The position numbers and the translations under genes were made by a program. Source: Proteiniphilum acetatigenes DSM 18083 (GTDB taxonomy: Bacteria; Bacteroidota; Bacteroidia; Bacteroidales; Dysgonomonadaceae). From it: a DNA stretch of 64,000 bases. The notes under the pieces are model-generated. The model saw only the letters and a program-made list of their open reading frames with translations, was not told the DNA's origin and ran no database searches. The stretch lies in NCBI RefSeq assembly GCF_000380985.1, contig NZ_KB905692.1:124001-188000 (forward strand), in the 5' to 3' direction. Positions 56,797 through 64,000 of this stretch are shown in pieces; within the stretch, counting starts at the first letter, position 1, and the number at the start of each line of letters is the position of its first letter.

Positions 56797-57957
56797 TTAC
56801 AACACCTTATCCAACTCGCCGGTCAACTGGGCATAGTTCTCGATCCGGGCTACAATGTCTCCTTCACGGTTAATAAGGAACGCCGTCGGTATCTGCCGCA
56901 CATTATAAGTGGCTAATAATGTGGAGTTAACCGATCGCGAATCTCTGACGGTAAGCCAGGGGAGGTTGGCGGCCGATGTTTTCCAGAAATGTTCATCCGA
57001 ATCGAACGATATCTGATATATTTCAAACCCTCTCGATTGATAACGGGCATATAGATTATTCAGATCCATATTGTGCTTCGGAGAGAAATCGGCACCATAC
57101 ACCACAAAGTCGAGTAATACTACCTTCCCGGTAAGCGATGACAACGCCATTTTACGTCCGTCCACTCCTGACAAGACTATATCGGGTAAACCCGCCCCCT
57201 CTTCCACCGGTATGTTCTCTAACAGTTTCGCCTGTTGTTCCTGCAGCCTCCTTGTCTTCAATGCATTCATAGTAAACTCATACAGATGTTTTGTTCTTTC
57301 TGTATCAGGATAATAACGGTTCCATGAAGTAGCTACAGCACCGAACATCGCATAATCCTGCCTGTTATAGGGATCAAAAATCAGGTAATTATTTATTTTT
57401 TGGAAAACCGCATAATAAGCCGTCGCACCAGAAGGATTTCCAAGGATCAACCGTGACACCTCTCTCTTATAGTCCTGCAATGCACTATCCAGTTGTTCGA
57501 TAAAAGCCATTTCATCAATTAATCCGGATTTGTGGTTCTTCTCCAACTCGTCAATCTTACGAGCAGCCGATCTGGTAAGGAGGTCTACCTCTTTCATCTG
57601 GTCATTGGTAGGCGAGTCCTCTACAGTAAAAGAATTATACCAATCCGACGCATTAGCACTGATACGGAGCGTCTCTGTGGAATCCACGGCAAAAGCGGCA
57701 ATCCGCTTCCCGATACGTAATTGATAGAATTCCGGATTTTCGGGAGCGGATTGCTTGAAAGCAAAAGCCCCGTCTTTTTTCAAGACTGTGGAATCAAGCG
57801 CTCTGACACCCGCCAGGGCCCGATGTTCCAGATACAATGTATCTCCTTCCGCAGATCCGATATTCCCTGTCACTTTAAATGTCTCTCCCTGTTTACAGGA
57901 GAAAAGTACTGCACCGACCAACAAGACCGGTAGCCATTTTCTCAATAAATTCTTCAT
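56797..57957 (-). CDS. Thioredoxin-fold (TlpA/DUF4369-type) lipoprotein lacking CXXC
   Basis: 386 residues. Lipoprotein signal peptide with a Cys in VLFSCKQGE (about residue 21). N-terminal DUF4369-like beta domain (FKVTGNIGSAEGDTLYLEH, about 25-110), a helical spacer (110-230), and a TlpA/AhpC-type thioredoxin domain (KMALSSLTGKVVLLDFVVYGADFSPKHNMDLNNLY, about 265-386). The place of the usual WCGPC active site reads FSPKHN, so it has no redox cysteines and cannot work as an ordinary thiol oxidoreductase. ATG 57957 begins the signal peptide; the longer frame adds four residues. Confidence 0.85.
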   Translation of the reverse strand: MKNLLRKWLPVLLVGAVLFSCKQGETFKVTGNIGSAEGDTLYLEHRALAGVRALDSTVLKKDGAFAFKQSAPENPEFYQLRIGKRIAAFAVDSTETLRISANASDWYNSFTVEDSPTNDQMKEVDLLTRSAARKIDELEKNHKSGLIDEMAFIEQLDSALQDYKREVSRLILGNPSGATAYYAVFQKINNYLIFDPYNRQDYAMFGAVATSWNRYYPDTERTKHLYEFTMNALKTRRLQEQQAKLLENIPVEEGAGLPDIVLSGVDGRKMALSSLTGKVVLLDFVVYGADFSPKHNMDLNNLYARYQSRGFEIYQISFDSDEHFWKTSAANLPWLTVRDSRSVNSTLLATYNVRQIPTAFLINREGDIVARIENYAQLTGELDKVL

Positions 57958-58327
57958 ATATATTTCCAAAAATTCGCAGCAAATTTACGTGATTTTCTTT
58001 TTAAACCGGCATGATTCGGATAAATTATTATTTTAAGTGTTTAATAATTGACCAGCCCAACATAGTTAATATTAGTTAAATTATTTCTCTCCAACCTGTC
58101 AGCGATATGATATGATTTTTTAACATAAAAAAACTATGGAATAAATGCAAAAAAAAGTCTTATCATTGTACTCGATTTTGACGCGTATTTCAATGAAACT
58201 ATATATTTAAACTACCCGCCTCCACAGTCAGGGGGCTCTTTGTAGTGTCCACAGGCAATGCGCATGACTGAACTATTAAATATAAACTAAATTCACAATC
58301 AAAACTAAAACTAAATTGAATTGCATT
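57958..58327. other. Intergenic region before the second ExbBDD-TonB operon
   Basis: 370 bp, AT-rich, no gene. TATCATTG at 58161-58168 is a near match to a -7 element. CCGCCTCCACAGTCAGGGGGC (58216 on) is a short GC-rich patch. No strong inverted repeat seen. Confidence 0.5.
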
Positions 58328-59134
58328 ATGGAGACAAAAAGACAATCAAAAAGTAAAGGAGTTTCAGCCGGTTTAATTATCCTTGGAAGTGCGATTATCG
58401 CTTCGGTTTTCTTCTTCTGGGTGTGTGGTCATCCAAGCCATTTCGACGACAAAGGCCATCCGCTGCAAGGGGACGTGTTCGGTATCCTTTACCAGGGAGG
58501 TTATGTAATTCCCCTGGTCATCACCCTGTTATTAACCGTACTGACCCTCTCCATCGAGCGTTTGTTTGCAATGAACAGGGCCAGCGGAAAGGACAAGAAC
58601 GAACGGTTCGTATTACAGGCAAAGAAATTGATCGACAAGGGAGATATCAATGGGGCAACCGAACTCTGTGACGATCAGAAAGGCTCCATCGCCAATATCG
58701 TGAGGGAAGGACTGGTACGCTACAAGGACGTGGAAGACATCCCCAACATCACCAACGCCGACAAGGCCGAACTCATCCAGAAGGAGATCGACGAGGCCAC
58801 CACCCTCGAGTTGCCATACCTCGAGAAGAACCTCAACATCATCGCAGCCATTTCCACGCTGGGGACGCTCTTCGGCCTGTTCGGTACCGTATTGGGGATG
58901 ATCAGGGCCTTCTCGGCGATGGGACACGAGGGCGCGCCCGACTCAACTGCCCTGGCCGTCGGTATCTCGGAAGCACTGATGAACACCGCACTGGGTATCG
59001 GTACCGGCGCCCTGGCAATCATCACCTACACCTATTTCTCGGGAAGGATCCAACAAATGACCAATGCAATCGATGAAATAGGATTCGCCATAGGACAGTC
59101 GTTCGTCAAAACCCACGGGGGCTTGATTAAATAA
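58328..59134 (+). CDS. exbB: ExbB/TolQ/MotA family proton channel (second set)
   Basis: 268 residues from ATG 58328; the longer frame begins with TTG. N-terminal TM (GLIILGSAIIASVFFFWVCG), a second TM near GYVIPLVITLLLTVLTLSIERLFA, cytosolic loop (about residues 90-160), and the ExbB core LPYLEKNLNIIAAISTLGTLFGLFGTVLGMIRAF with GISEALMNTALGIGTGALAIITYTYF. First gene of exbB-exbD-exbD-tonB-small TM-PstS-like. GC content and codon choice here are higher than in most of the window. Confidence 0.94.
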   Translation: METKRQSKSKGVSAGLIILGSAIIASVFFFWVCGHPSHFDDKGHPLQGDVFGILYQGGYVIPLVITLLLTVLTLSIERLFAMNRASGKDKNERFVLQAKKLIDKGDINGATELCDDQKGSIANIVREGLVRYKDVEDIPNITNADKAELIQKEIDEATTLELPYLEKNLNIIAAISTLGTLFGLFGTVLGMIRAFSAMGHEGAPDSTALAVGISEALMNTALGIGTGALAIITYTYFSGRIQQMTNAIDEIGFAIGQSFVKTHGGLIK

Positions 59135-59176
59135 CATGGCTGTTTTATTTCGGGTTAAGTAATTAAAAAAACAACA

Positions 59177-59779
59177 ATGGCTAAAGTAAAGAAACATAGC
59201 GTCTATATCGACATGACCGCCATGAGCGATGTGACGGTGCTCCTGCTCACGTTCTTCATGCTTACTTCAACCTTCCTCCCCCTGGAACCGGTAAGGGTCA
59301 CCGCCCCGGCTTCCGTGATGGAGATAAAGGTCCCGGATTACAACGTGATCAATATACTGGTGGACCTGCGGGGAAAGGTATTCGTGAACATCGACCGCCC
59401 CGAGGTACGCCTCGAGGCACTGGAGAAGATGTCGGCAGAATATGGCGTGGCGCTGGACGACAGGCAGAAGAAGGCTTTCCTGGAACAGCCTTATATCGGG
59501 GTCCCGATGAACCGCCTGCCGGCTTTCCTGGACCTGCCTTTCGCGGAACAGGACGCGGCCATGAGGGAGTACGGCATTCCAAACGACAGCACCGACAACC
59601 AGTTCATCAACTGGGTACGGAAGGCAAGGGAAATAGACAGTGAAATGAAGATAACGATAAAGGCCGACCAGACCACCCCCTACCCCCTCGTGGAGGGCGT
59701 GATGAAGGACCTGGTGAAGATAAAGGCCAACCGTTACAGCCTGGTGACCGTCCTCAGGGGCGCGCCGGAAGGGTTTTAA
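59177..59779 (+). CDS. exbD: ExbD/TolR family protein (second set, first ExbD)
   Basis: 200 residues. TM with conserved Asp: DMTAMSDVTVLLLTFFMLTSTFLP. Periplasmic region about 160 residues. Long/short ExbD pairing as in the first set, here with similar sizes. Codon use strongly favours C- and G-ending codons (for example CTG, GTC, AAG), unlike 39501-40597, where the paralogues are encoded. Confidence 0.92.
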   Translation: MAKVKKHSVYIDMTAMSDVTVLLLTFFMLTSTFLPLEPVRVTAPASVMEIKVPDYNVINILVDLRGKVFVNIDRPEVRLEALEKMSAEYGVALDDRQKKAFLEQPYIGVPMNRLPAFLDLPFAEQDAAMREYGIPNDSTDNQFINWVRKAREIDSEMKITIKADQTTPYPLVEGVMKDLVKIKANRYSLVTVLRGAPEGF

Positions 59780-59796
59780 CTTTTATTTGAAAAGAT

Positions 59797-60480
59797 ATGG
59801 CAAGTATTGATACAGGCGGGGGAGAAGTAAAGAAAGGAAAACCCAAACAGGAGACCCTACGGGTCGATTTCACCCCCATGGTGGACATGAACATGTTGCT
59901 AATCACGTTCTTCATGCTCGTCACCACGCTTTCAAAACCGCAGGTGATGGAGATAGCGATGCCCTCCGACCAGAAAGTGGAGGACGAAGAGGCGCCAAAG
60001 GTGAAGGAATCGAAGGCGGTCACCCTTTTGTTGGGGGAAGACGACAAGGTATATTATTACTTCGGGAAGCTCAACGAGAGCGCCTACAGCGATTATACGG
60101 TCCTGAAGGAAACCACCTATTCGTCCAACACCTCCAATGAAGGGCTCAGGAGCATCCTGCTGGAAAGGAACGCGGATGCGGTGACCAAGATTCGCGACCT
60201 GAAACTCGAACGGGCGGAAAAGGGAAACAGGATGACGGAAGAGGAGTTCCGCGAACGCTCAAAGGAGATAAAAGGCGATGTGGACGCGCTCACGGTGATC
60301 ATCAAGCCGATGGAGACGTCCAACTACAAGAACTTGGTGGACGCGCTGGACGAGATGCAGATATGCAGCGTCGGGAAATACGCCATCGTGGATGTGACCG
60401 AAGGGGACCTTTTCCTTGTGGAGAACTACAGGACCCAGGGGGCATTCGGCGACGCGAATTTAGCGCCCAGCAACCAATAA
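59797..60480 (+). CDS. exbD: ExbD/TolR family protein (second set, second ExbD)
   Basis: 227 residues. TM with conserved Asp: FTPMVDMNMLLITFFMLVTTLSKP. Large periplasmic domain with charged coils near residues 120-170 and the conserved MKDLV-like helix NLVDALDEMQICSVGKYAIVDV. Starts 17 bp after the first ExbD and 13 bp before tonB. Second half of the paired ExbD arrangement. Confidence 0.9.
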   Translation: MASIDTGGGEVKKGKPKQETLRVDFTPMVDMNMLLITFFMLVTTLSKPQVMEIAMPSDQKVEDEEAPKVKESKAVTLLLGEDDKVYYYFGKLNESAYSDYTVLKETTYSSNTSNEGLRSILLERNADAVTKIRDLKLERAEKGNRMTEEEFRERSKEIKGDVDALTVIIKPMETSNYKNLVDALDEMQICSVGKYAIVDVTEGDLFLVENYRTQGAFGDANLAPSNQ

Positions 60481-60493
60481 AAAAAGACACGAT

Positions 60494-61330
60494 ATGGATA
60501 AATTCATAAACTTAAACTCTCAGGAATGGTGCGACCTGGTATTCGAGGGGAGGAACAAACGGTACGGGGCGTACAGGCTGCGCCAGACTTCCTCCAAAAG
60601 GTACGCCTACGCATTTTTTGTTGTATTGGTCATTACGGCTATCGTCGCCATGCTGCCCCGACTGTACGGGGTGGTGGAGGACTTGACAAAAAAAGACCTC
60701 GGCCCCATGGAAGAAACGGTCGAGTTGTCGGTACTCCCGATTGAAGAGCAGGTTCCCGAGGAAAGCATTATCAAACAGGAAGATGCTCCCCCACCCCCTC
60801 CGATGAAGTCGACCATCCAGTTCGTACCGCCCGTGATCGCCAAAGACGAAGAAGTAACGGACAATGATTTTATGAAAACCCAGGAAGAATTGAAGTCTTC
60901 CACCCTCCAGATTTCCATCGCGGATGTCATGGGTACGGATGAGCAGCACGGGATCGATATCAGCGACTTGCGACAGACCAAAGTGGTAGTGGAGGAAAAG
61001 ATCCAAGATGATAAACCGCTTGAATTTGCAGAGCAGGCGCCCTCCTTTCCGGGCGGACTGGAAGCTTTAAGTAAATTTTTGTCAGAAAATATCAGATATC
61101 CGGTCATGGCCCAGGAGAACGGTATCCAGGGCAAGGTAATCGTAAAATTCGTGGTCTCCAAGACCGGGGACATATCGAATATCCAGATCTTTCGCGGCGT
61201 TGATACTTCGCTTGACAGTGAAGCGGTCAGGGTAGTACAGGCAATGCCGAAATGGATCCCGGGGAAACAGAAAGGGAAAGCGGTTGCGGTCTATTTTACC
61301 CTTCCGGTAGAATTCAGGCTGCATAGTTAG
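60494..61330 (+). CDS. tonB: TonB-family energy transducer (second set)
   Basis: 278 residues. The N-terminus starts LNSQEWCDLVFEGRNKRYGAYRLRQ, the usual cytosolic domain of Bacteroidetes TonB proteins; TM near residues 36-55; spacer with PPPPPPMKSTIQ; C-terminal TonB domain FPGGLEALSKFLSENIRYPVMAQENGIQGKVIVKFVVSKTG to MPKWIPGKQKGKAVAVYFTLPVEFRL. Its C-terminal domain closely resembles that of the TonB at 44880, which points to duplication. Couples this ExbBDD motor to outer-membrane receptors. Confidence 0.95.
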   Translation: MDKFINLNSQEWCDLVFEGRNKRYGAYRLRQTSSKRYAYAFFVVLVITAIVAMLPRLYGVVEDLTKKDLGPMEETVELSVLPIEEQVPEESIIKQEDAPPPPPMKSTIQFVPPVIAKDEEVTDNDFMKTQEELKSSTLQISIADVMGTDEQHGIDISDLRQTKVVVEEKIQDDKPLEFAEQAPSFPGGLEALSKFLSENIRYPVMAQENGIQGKVIVKFVVSKTGDISNIQIFRGVDTSLDSEAVRVVQAMPKWIPGKQKGKAVAVYFTLPVEFRLHS

Positions 61331-61377
61331 CTTTTCATTGTCTGTTCAAAATTGATCAAAGGGTAAAGAACAAAATA

Positions 61378-61590
61378 ATGCAAAACAGGAAACAGTCCGG
61401 TAATTTTAAGAGAGGCTTTTCACTGGTCCGGGGCATAATGATGGTCATCGTCTATGTATCGGTTGCTTATTTATTGGTCTTTACCCCTTTGTTCCGGGGA
61501 AGCATTCCTGCAGGGATAAGGATTGCATTTGGAGTAATCTTTACAGCTTATGGGATATTAAGAGGTTACAGGTTATGGAAAGAGCAATGA
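61378..61590 (+). CDS. Small two-TM membrane protein in the TonB operon
   Basis: 70 residues, two TMs (LVRGIMMVIVYVSVAYLLVF, AGIRIAFGVIFTAYGILRGY). No known motif. Its TGA stop overlaps the ATG of the PstS-like gene (ATGA), so translation is coupled. Function unknown; position suggests an accessory to the TonB motor or the binding lipoprotein. Confidence 0.7.
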   Translation: MQNRKQSGNFKRGFSLVRGIMMVIVYVSVAYLLVFTPLFRGSIPAGIRIAFGVIFTAYGILRGYRLWKEQ

Positions 61591-62606
61591 ATCGCATAAA
61601 ACCGGCACTTCTATTATTCTTAATTACCGGTACGCTTATTCTATCATCTTGCTATCAAAAGAATAGCAGATCCGATACGCCGACGTCAGGCATTGCCCAG
61701 ATAGCGGTAGACGAGAGTTTTGCTCCCATTATTGAGGCAGGGATCAATGTGTTTGAGTCGCTGAACAGTGATGCTACGATCATCCCCGTTTATACTTCCG
61801 AATGGAATGCGTATGATTTGCTGATGCAAGACAGCATCCGGCTGGTCATTGGGACCCGTTTGTTAACGGAGCAGGAGCAAGCCATCCTCAAGGAACGGAA
61901 ACAGCGGGTACGCAGCCAGAAAATCGCGATTGATGCTATTGCCCTGGTCACCCACAAAGAGAACAAAGACACTCTTTTGACGATCAACGATATAAGGGAT
62001 ATCTTGACAGGTAAGATCAAGAGCTGGAAACAGATAAATCCGGATTCCCCATTAGATTCTCTGACCGTAATGTTCGACACCCCTTATTCGGGTATGGTCC
62101 GCTACATACAGGACTCGTTTTGCGACAACCGTCCCTTCGGAAAGAATGTGAAGGCGTTGTCGTCAGACAGTTCGTCAGTCGATATAACCCGGGTACACTC
62201 ACATGACAAAGTGATCGAATATGTCGCTTCGCACCCGGACGCGCTGGGATTTGTGGGTGTGAACTGGATCGCCAATCCTGTCGATACCACAAACCTCAGT
62301 TTTATCGATAACGTGAACGTCGTATCCGTGAGCGGTTCGGCGCAGGCTACTCCCGGCAACAGCCATAAGCCCTATCCTTACCAGCTGGCGCTGGAATTGG
62401 CGCACCGGGAATCCCCGCTTGAATTCCCGTCAGGCGGTTACCCGTTGATCCGCGATATATATATTATCATCACGGATGCTACCGGCGGCTTACCGTCCGG
62501 ATTCTTTAACTTTATTGCCGGTGACCGGGGACAACGGATCATATTGAAATCGGGCATCCTGCCCGCAAACCGGCCAATCAGATTAATTCAGGTAACACAA
62601 GACTAA
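61587..62606 (+). CDS. PstS-like phosphate/substrate-binding lipoprotein
   Basis: 339 residues. Lipobox near residue 20 (LILSSCYQK). The PstS/PBP fold is visible: IAQIAVDESFAPIIEAGINVFESL, GTRLLTEQEQAILKER, KIAIDAIALVTHKENKDTLLTINDIRDILTGKIKSWKQI, and the C-terminal PSGFFNFIAGDRGQRIILKSGILP. It binds an anion, perhaps phosphate, in the envelope. No Pst ABC permease or ATPase adjoins it. ATG 61587 overlaps the preceding stop; ATG 61575 is 4 codons longer. It ends an operon that couples a binding protein with a TonB motor. Confidence 0.87.
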   Translation: MNRIKPALLLFLITGTLILSSCYQKNSRSDTPTSGIAQIAVDESFAPIIEAGINVFESLNSDATIIPVYTSEWNAYDLLMQDSIRLVIGTRLLTEQEQAILKERKQRVRSQKIAIDAIALVTHKENKDTLLTINDIRDILTGKIKSWKQINPDSPLDSLTVMFDTPYSGMVRYIQDSFCDNRPFGKNVKALSSDSSSVDITRVHSHDKVIEYVASHPDALGFVGVNWIANPVDTTNLSFIDNVNVVSVSGSAQATPGNSHKPYPYQLALELAHRESPLEFPSGGYPLIRDIYIIITDATGGLPSGFFNFIAGDRGQRIILKSGILPANRPIRLIQVTQD

Positions 62607-62638
62607 AATCCGCGACTAAATAGCGGTAAACATGCGCT

Positions 62639-64000
62639 ATGGATCTATTTTTCTTTCATTTATCCGGTATATTGCCGGATAACTCTTTATTATTCCAGGT
62701 TCCGGCTGCGGCCATTACCCTGCCCACATTAAGCATATTTCCTTTTGAGACTTATTCAGAAAGAACAGGCTTATATATCGGGGCGCTCCTACTGTTGGTC
62801 ATCACAATGATATTGCTACGTTTTTTTGAACGGATAAAGAGTAACCGCATGCTGCAACAAACAGAGCAGCGGCACAACGATATTTTCAAGAAGATCACCC
62901 ATGAGTTCCGTGCTCCGCTCACCATTATCCTCGGATTAAGCAAACAGCTCCAGGAGCAGAAAGATTTCTCCAACAACAACTCGCTCACCTATCTTAATGC
63001 AATTGAGCGACAAGGGAGGTATCTCTCCGAGATGGTCAACCAGTTGCTCGATGTGGCCAATCTGTATGCGGCCGAAAAGACAGAAGAATGGAAAACCGGC
63101 AATATCGTCGCTTTTGTTGAGATGGTATCGGAAACCTTCCGTCTCTATGCCGGACAGAAGGAGATCGACCTGTACTTCTTCAGCGATGAAAAGGAGATCC
63201 AGACTGATTTTGTACCCGATTATCTCAATAAGATACTGCACAACCTTCTCTCTAACGCCGTCAAGTACAGCGACGAGGGTAGCCGTATCTATCTTACTCT
63301 GGAAAGGAACAAAAAAGACCGGAAAAAGGTAATCATCAAAGTGGTCGATCATGGAAAAGGGATCAGTAAGGAGATGCTGCCCCATATCTTTAAACTGCAT
63401 TACACACGCCCGAACGTGGGCACGGAAACGCCCGCCGGCGAAGGAATAGGACTCGCCATTGCCAAACAGCTGACGGAAATCTCAGGCGGAACCATCCGTG
63501 TGGAGAGTGAAGAAGGGAAAGGGACGACATTTACGGTTGAAATGCCTGTCCGGAGAAACGAAAAGCAGCTATTCCCCCACTGGAAACCCGAAAAGGATAC
63601 TCCTGCGACCATGGCCATTGTGAAGCCCCCGGTAAAGACGGAACACAAGGAACTTATCACACCCGAAGCCAATGAAAATGATCCCCGTCCTACCATCTTA
63701 TTGGTGGAAGACAATAAGGATACTGCACTCTATATCCGATCCATGTTCCATCAGGAGCAATACAACATAATTTATGCCTCAAACGGGGAAAAAGCATGGA
63801 ATATTCTGAATAAACAACTCCCCGATATCGTGATTACCGATGCAGTCATGCCGAAAAAAAGCGGTATTGAATTATGCAAAGAGATGAAGGCGTCGCCGCT
63901 GCTCAACCATATCCCCGTTATCATTATCTCCGCAAAAAACAGGGAATCCGATCTGATCGAAGGGTTAAAAAGCGGCGCCGACAGTTATATCCGAAAGCCT
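62639..64000 (+). CDS. Hybrid two-component histidine kinase / response regulator (cut by window end)
   Basis: The frame is open to the window end: 454 codons from ATG 62639. One TM (residues 44-63), no periplasmic sensor domain. HisKA with the phospho-acceptor His88 in KKITHEFRAPLTIIL; HATPase with N-box LHNLLSNAVKYS (about 200), DHGKGIS (238) and GEGIGLAIAKQL (267); a linker; and a receiver domain with VEDNKD at 357, the phospho-Asp401 in VITDAVMPKKSG, and Lys453. In Bacteroidetes such proteins usually continue into an AraC-type HTH, so I expect one beyond the window. It lies 32 bp after the PstS-like gene and is probably co-transcribed. Confidence 0.92.
   Translation, partial: MDLFFFHLSGILPDNSLLFQVPAAAITLPTLSIFPFETYSERTGLYIGALLLLVITMILLRFFERIKSNRMLQQTEQRHNDIFKKITHEFRAPLTIILGLSKQLQEQKDFSNNNSLTYLNAIERQGRYLSEMVNQLLDVANLYAAEKTEEWKTGNIVAFVEMVSETFRLYAGQKEIDLYFFSDEKEIQTDFVPDYLNKILHNLLSNAVKYSDEGSRIYLTLERNKKDRKKVIIKVVDHGKGISKEMLPHIFKLHYTRPNVGTETPAGEGIGLAIAKQLTEISGGTIRVESEEGKGTTFTVEMPVRRNEKQLFPHWKPEKDTPATMAIVKPPVKTEHKELITPEANENDPRPTILLVEDNKDTALYIRSMFHQEQYNIIYASNGEKAWNILNKQLPDIVITDAVMPKKSGIELCKEMKASPLLNHIPVIIISAKNRESDLIEGLKSGADSYIRKP

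Noticed and set aside
60607-61173. Minus-strand frame of 188 codons opposite tonB
   Set aside because: Serine-rich shadow frame of the TonB gene.

Overview
The window reads as chromosomal DNA of an anaerobic Bacteroidota, most likely order Bacteroidales. A Dysgonomonadaceae or Porphyromonadaceae relative is my guess; the family cannot be fixed by eye. The signs are Bacteroidetes-type promoters (TTG about 20 bases before TAnnTTTG), few purine-rich ribosome sites, a seven-gene V-type ATPase operon with DUF2764, two ExbB-ExbD-ExbD/TonB sets, an anaerobic sulfatase maturase, DUF3810, and several TolC-type efflux operons. I see no phage, transposase, integrase or CRISPR array. It looks like ordinary core chromosome rich in efflux genes, with unusual intergenic repeats.

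Layout. 1-3156: end of an RND pump and its TolC. 3318-4944: two coupled membrane zincin-like genes (DUF3810, DUF3267) on the minus strand. 5164-6683: promoter, structured leader and enolase. 6772-8061: MATE exporter. 8173-15393: AraC regulator divergent from an adaptor-RND-TolC operon. 15751-23391: V-ATPase operon E-DUF2764-A-B-D-I-K, closed by a terminator. 23499-31087: CDF transporter, a secreted protein, ffh, folD, then a minus-strand pepT-gcvT-YbhN-like run. 31138-31534: tandem promoter-like repeats and the 4.5S SRP RNA gene, absent from any protein track. 31766-37467: MarR regulator, TolC, HlyD and two ABC-2 permeases without an ATPase. 37552-39432: DoxX and anSME. 39501-41919: ExbB/4-TM/ExbD/ExbD, then tRNA-Ser(GGA). 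42308-46891: tatD, an unknown gene, polyprenyl synthase, tonB, hpt and a DCC protein. 47070-56654: trmN6-like, lon, Na/Ca antiporter, ECF sigma, htpG, coaA, HIT, greA. 56797-57957: thioredoxin-fold lipoprotein. 58328-64000: a second ExbB-ExbD-ExbD-TonB set with a small membrane protein, a PstS-like lipoprotein and a hybrid histidine kinase cut by the window end.

How they work together. Three tripartite exporters plus a MATE pump give envelope efflux, two with linked regulators (AraC, MarR) and one with recognisable operators. The V-ATPase c-ring carries the full set of Na+ ligands known from Enterococcus hirae, so it is probably a sodium pump; a Na+/Ca2+ antiporter could use that gradient. 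Both halves of the signal recognition particle (Ffh and 4.5S RNA) lie within 6 kb. The two ExbBDD/TonB sets energise outer-membrane uptake, and the second is packaged with a PstS-like binding lipoprotein and a sensor kinase.

Best leads for something new: a dispersed family of degenerate word-like intergenic repeats; duplicated 69-bp promoter cassettes before pepT; DUF2764 as a likely V-ATPase C-type subunit in an operon without F or G; a hairpin-rich leader before enolase; an ABC-2 exporter lacking an ATPase; and the ExbBDD-TonB-PstS-kinase cluster.
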